Source: Gordonia terrae (GTDB lineage Bacteria; Actinomycetota; Actinomycetes; Mycobacteriales; Mycobacteriaceae). Taken from it: a stretch of 64,000 bases of DNA. Every line of letters begins with the position of its first letter. The stretch's first letter is position 1. The stretch covers positions 5,084,001-5,148,000 of the forward strand of contig NZ_CP016594.1 in NCBI RefSeq assembly GCF_001698225.1, in the 5' to 3' direction. The notes beneath the pieces were generated by a model. That model ran no database searches and was not told the DNA's origin. It was given only the letters and a program-made list of their open reading frames with translations. Shown here piece after piece: positions 60,520-64,000 of this stretch. Both the position numbers and the translations under genes were made by a program.

Positions 60520-62702
60520 CGACGATCCTCCTCGTCGGCGGCGCCGGCGTTCTCGGCGATCGGGTCCACACCCTCCTGCTGGGCTTGGATCGCGGTGATC
60601 GCCACGGTGTTCACGATGTCGGAGACGAGGGCTCCGCGACTCAGATCGTTGATCGGTTTGTTCAGGCCCTGCAGCACCGGTCCGATGGCGATGGCTCCGG
60701 CGCTGCGTTGGACCGCCTTGTACGTGTTGTTGCCGGTGTTCAGGTCGGGGAAGATCAGCACGGTCGCGCGACCGGCGACCGGCGAGTCGGGCATCTTGGT
60801 CTTCGCCACCGAGGGTTCCACCGCGGCGTCGTACTGGATCGGCCCCTCGACCAGCAGCTCGGGTTCCCGCTCCCGCACGAGTTCGGTCGCGGTCTTGACC
60901 TTTTCGACGTCGGCGCCCGATCCGGACGTTCCCGTGGAGTAGGACAGCATCGCGACCCGGGGGTCGATACCGAAGGCCGCCGAGGTCTGCGCAGACGAGA
61001 TGGCGATGTCGGCGAGCTGCTCGTCGGACGGGTCGGGGACGATGGCGCAGTCCCCGTACGCGAGGACCTTGTCGGCCAGACACATGAAGAACACACTCGA
61101 GACGGTGGACACCCCGGGTTTGGTCTTGATGATCTCGAAGGCCGGTCGAATGGTGTGCGCGGTGGTGTGCGACGCCCCCGACACCATCCCGTCGGCGCGC
61201 CCGGTGTGCACCATCATCGTGCCGAAGTAGGACACGTCCCGCATCTTCTCCTGCGCCCGTTCGAAATCCATGCCCTTGTGCTTGCGCAGATCGGTGTAGA
61301 TCCGGGCGAACTCGTCGAGGTACTCCGACTCGGCCGGGTCGATGACCATCACGTCGGTCAGGTCGAGTCCGAGTTCGATGGAGCGCTCGCGCACCGCGTC
61401 GGGATCACCGAGCAGGGTGAGGTCGGCGACCCCGCGCCGGGCAAGCCGGTTGGCCGCGCGCAGGATCCGATCGTCATCCCCCTCCGGCAGCACGATGTGC
61501 TTCCGGTCGGCACGCGCGCGCGAGATCAGGCGGTACTCGAACATCTGCGGCGTCACCACGGTCGGCGTCGACACGTTGAGGTTGAGCATGACCTTCTCGG
61601 GGTCGACGTGGGTCTCCATGAGCGACAGCGCAGCCTCGATCTTGCGCGCCGAGCCCACCCCGAGCCGGCCGCGCGTGTGGGCGGCGGTGCGCGCGGTGTC
61701 GTAGGTGCCCTGTGGACAGCTGATGATCGGGAGGGTCGGCTTCAAGCCGCTCACCAGCGCCTCGATCATCGGATGCGGCTTGAGGCCGCCGTTGAGGATG
61801 ATGCCCGCCAGGCGCGGAAACCCCTGTGCGGTGTTGGCGTTCACCAGGGCGAGAAGGACATCCGACCGATCGGCGGGCGTGATGACCACCGTGCCGTCGG
61901 TGAGTCGTTCGAGGATGTGCTCGACGGTCATGCCCCCGACCATCACCCGCAGCGCCTCACGATCGAGCAACTCCTCGTCGCCGCTGTACATGGTCGCGCC
62001 GAGCGCTTCTTTCAGCTCGCCCATCGTGGGAGCGAACAGCACCGGCTCCTCGGGCAGACACAGTGCGGGAACACCGGTGCTGCGCAGCTGGTCCCGGATC
62101 TCGTCGAGACGGTCGGGATCGCACCGGTTCGCAACCAGCGCGATCGGGGTCGCATGTGCGGCCGTCACCTCGGCGATCAGCCCCTCGGCCAGACCATGCA
62201 GTTCTGCCGGCGACCGGTCGATCGCCCTGATCGCCAACACCATCGGAGCAGCGAGGTTGGCGGCGATCCGGGCGTTGTAGCTCAGCTCCGACGGGGTTCC
62301 GACGTCGGTGTAGTCCGAGCCCACGATGACGACGCGGTCGCACCGGGACTGGATCGCGTGAAAGCGGGCGACGATCTCCGCGATCGCGCCCTCGGGATCG
62401 TCGTGGACCTGTTCGTAGGTGACGCCGAGACAGTCCTCATACGGGATGTCGGCCGAGTCGTAGTCCAGGAGAAGGTCGAGGATCGGATCACGGTCATCGG
62501 TGGCCGTCCGCGAGATCGGTCGGAACACGCCGACGCGTCCGCCGGTGGCCGACAGCAACGCCAGCAGTCCCAGCGCGACGATGGACTTGCCGGTCTCGCC
62601 CTCGGCCGAGGCGATGTAGATACTCGTCGTGGTGTCGGTGACGACCTGTTCCGCACTCGCGGGTCCGTCGGCGTTCGCGGTCTGGACTGCATCCGTGGCC
62701 AT
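60516..62702 (-). CDS. pta: Phosphate acetyltransferase
   Basis: 728 aa. Converts acetyl-CoA to acetyl phosphate. The N-terminal part is a BioD/DRTGG-type regulatory domain ([24 protein letters not shown]). The C-terminal catalytic domain includes [44 protein letters not shown] and [33 protein letters not shown] with seven bases before ATG 62702 indicates a leaderless start. Confidence 0.96.
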   Translation of the reverse strand: MATDAVQTANADGPASAEQVVTDTTTSIYIASAEGETGKSIVALGLLALLSATGGRVGVFRPISRTATDDRDPILDLLLDYDSADIPYEDCLGVTYEQVHDDPEGAIAEIVARFHAIQSRCDRVVIVGSDYTDVGTPSELSYNARIAANLAAPMVLAIRAIDRSPAELHGLAEGLIAEVTAAHATPIALVANRCDPDRLDEIRDQLRSTGVPALCLPEEPVLFAPTMGELKEALGATMYSGDEELLDREALRVMVGGMTVEHILERLTDGTVVITPADRSDVLLALVNANTAQGFPRLAGIILNGGLKPHPMIEALVSGLKPTLPIISCPQGTYDTARTAAHTRGRLGVGSARKIEAALSLMETHVDPEKVMLNLNVSTPTVVTPQMFEYRLISRARADRKHIVLPEGDDDRILRAANRLARRGVADLTLLGDPDAVRERSIELGLDLTDVMVIDPAESEYLDEFARIYTDLRKHKGMDFERAQEKMRDVSYFGTMMVHTGRADGMVSGASHTTAHTIRPAFEIIKTKPGVSTVSSVFFMCLADKVLAYGDCAIVPDPSDEQLADIAISSAQTSAAFGIDPRVAMLSYSTGTSGSGADVEKVKTATELVREREPELLVEGPIQYDAAVEPSVAKTKMPDSPVAGRATVLIFPDLNTGNNTYKAVQRSAGAIAIGPVLQGLNKPINDLSRGALVSDIVNTVAITAIQAQQEGVDPIAENAGAADEEDRR

Positions 62703-62754
62703 GCGCCCCAGCATAGTGGCGGTCGCGCCGGGCGCCGGGCCGTCGGATGGAGCG

Positions 62755-64000
62755 TCAGATCAGAATCCCGGGATTGCACACCCCGGTCGGGTCGAGCGAC
62801 CCCTTCACCGCCCGCAACGCGTCGAGGGCCAGCGGTCCGATCTCGTCGTGGTAGGCGTCCCGGTGATCCCGCCCGACCGCGTGATGGTGGGTGATACTCG
62901 CGCCGGACGCCCGGATCGCGGTATTGGCCGCGGTTTTCGCCGCCGCCCATTGCGCCAGCGGGTCCTCGCCGAACGGCGCGACGACCGTGAAGTACAGCGA
63001 CGCCCCCGACTCGTAGACGTGGCTGATGTGACACATCACCAGCGGTGGCGTGCCCGACGCCGTGAGCGAGTCCGTGACGGCGGCCGTCACCGCGGCGCGC
63101 ACCTCGTGCAGCCGCGACCAGAAGGCGACGGTCTCGAGCGTCTCGACGAGCACCCCGGCGTCGAGCAACGGATCGCGCAGATACGGCCCCGCGAAACGGC
63201 CTGTACGCCAGGCCTCCCCGGGACCGTCACCCAGAGCGTTGCCCCCGACATCGGTCAGCACCGCCGACGCCGCGTCCCGCCGCCGCGCCACCTCGTCGGC
63301 CGCACCCTCGTACCCGGCGACGACCAGACACCCGGACCCGCCATCCGCTTCACTCTCGGCGCCGGAATCATTCGGCCCGCTCGCTTCGCTCCCGGCGCCG
63401 GCGCCGGAATCATTCGGCCCGCTCGCTTCGCTCCCGGCGCCGGCCGGATCGGCGAGATTCAACGCCGTCTCCACCTCATCCGACAGCCGGAGCACGGTGG
63501 GTAGCGGACCGTCCTGGGCGAGCCGACGGAGCGCGGTGGCGCCGTCGGCGAACGACGCGAACCGCCAGGCGTCGAAGACGCGGGTCGTCGGGACGGGCCG
63601 GATGCGCAGCTGGACGCTGGTGATGACACCGAACACGCCCTCCGAGCCGAGGACCAGCTGACGTAGATCGGGGCCGGCCGCCGAGCGGGGCGCGGTGCCG
63701 AGTTCGATCGTGCCGCGCGGAGTGGCCAGCACCAGCCCTTCCACCATCTCGTCGAACCGCCCGTAGCCCGCCGACGACTGACCGGCCGACCGGGTGGCCG
63801 CATACCCACCGATCCCCGCGCCCTCGTAGGACTGCGGGAAATGTCCGATGGTCCAGCCCTTCTCGCGGAGGAGCGCTTCGGCGGCCGGTCCCCGCAGGCC
63901 TGCCTCCAGCGTCGCCATGCGGGAGATCTCGTCGATCTCGACCACGCGGTCGAGGCGTCGCAGGTCGAGGCTGATCACACCGGCGACCCCGGAGCGGTCC
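62755..64000 (-). CDS. FAD-linked oxidase, N-terminus outside the window
   Basis: At least 415 aa, open to the right edge. FAD-binding PCMH-type motifs: VISLDLRRLDRVVEIDEISRMATLEAGLRGPAAEALL, WTIGHFPQSYEGAGIGGYAATRSAGQSSAGYGRFDEMVEG and VLGSEGVFGVIT, as in alkyldihydroxyacetonephosphate synthase-like oxidases. HHHAVGRDH carries the conserved His cluster. GVCNPGIL ends the protein. A 42-bp tandem duplication sits in a surface loop. Substrate unknown. Confidence 0.87.
   Translation of the reverse strand, partial: DRSGVAGVISLDLRRLDRVVEIDEISRMATLEAGLRGPAAEALLREKGWTIGHFPQSYEGAGIGGYAATRSAGQSSAGYGRFDEMVEGLVLATPRGTIELGTAPRSAAGPDLRQLVLGSEGVFGVITSVQLRIRPVPTTRVFDAWRFASFADGATALRRLAQDGPLPTVLRLSDEVETALNLADPAGAGSEASGPNDSGAGAGSEASGPNDSGAESEADGGSGCLVVAGYEGAADEVARRRDAASAVLTDVGGNALGDGPGEAWRTGRFAGPYLRDPLLDAGVLVETLETVAFWSRLHEVRAAVTAAVTDSLTASGTPPLVMCHISHVYESGASLYFTVVAPFGEDPLAQWAAAKTAANTAIRASGASITHHHAVGRDHRDAYHDEIGPLALDALRAVKGSLDPTGVCNPGILI
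63361..63444 (-). repeat. 42-bp tandem duplication in the FAD-linked oxidase gene
   Basis: Two copies start at 63361 and 63403 and encode GSEASGPNDSGA-type sequences. The unit includes GCTCGCTTCGCTCCC, a motif reminiscent of short actinobacterial intergenic repeats. In-frame expansion of a loop. Confidence 0.78.

Overview
High-GC actinobacterial chromosome. The window carries mycolata hallmarks: a glnX-glnH-pknG operon next to mutT3, thiE, thiOSG and ackA-pta (an order I recall from Mycobacterium tuberculosis), a DUF222/HNH (13E12-type) gene, an MMPL transporter, F420-associated oxidoreductases and many TetR regulators. I suspect Gordonia or a close relative, but this is inferred from content and not proven. 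Several genes begin directly at a TANNNT-N6-8-ATG/GTG signature, which suggests leaderless transcripts.

Region 1 (1-9356) is most of an integrative element, with every gene on the minus strand. In transcription order it has an HNH nuclease fused to a glycine-rich region, a solitary phage capsid gene, an 89-aa orphan, an excisionase-like HTH protein, a 327-aa acidic Cys-pair protein, a primase-polymerase/AAA ATPase, a serine recombinase and a tyrosine integrase that runs off the left edge. The right boundary is marked by a 45-bp copy of the 3' end of tRNA-Gly(CCC), a classical attachment-site scar. The intact tRNA gene is predicted just left of the window. The element has a 9-bp-phased CTAG array and a large dyad upstream of the recombinases. 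It resembles phage satellites or the small prophage-like elements of mycobacteria.

Region 2 (9399-49061) is chromosomal. It contains a YdcF protein, a GH5-like secreted hydrolase, an amino-acid permease, small oxidoreductases, a LysR-like sensor without an HTH beside DUF5997, a decayed beta-propeller pseudogene, TetR/DUF418, MMPL/TetR, a secreted PAP2 phosphatase, a branched-chain amino-acid type ABC importer with its TetR, a photolyase-like protein, an MpaB-type oxygenase, an MFS exporter, an ATP-grasp ligase, a DMT-type transporter, a large LuxR (LAL) regulator, an ABC-2 exporter and thiamine thiazole genes. thiOSG lie behind a TPP riboswitch and thiE is divergent from them.

Region 3 (49079-55709) opens with a branched-chain amino-acid leader peptide. 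Two mutually exclusive hairpins follow it, ahead of a stand-alone LeuA regulatory-domain-like protein. Then come mutT3 and the operon glnX-glnH-pknG, which couples an amino-acid sensor to kinase PknG.

Region 4 (55706-64000): pknG and ackA are separated by about 3.6 kb of inserted material (DUF222/HNH, a truncated serine recombinase, a HEPN-like Rx4H protein and a frameshifted terminase small-subunit remnant). After it come ackA-pta and a partial FAD-linked oxidase.
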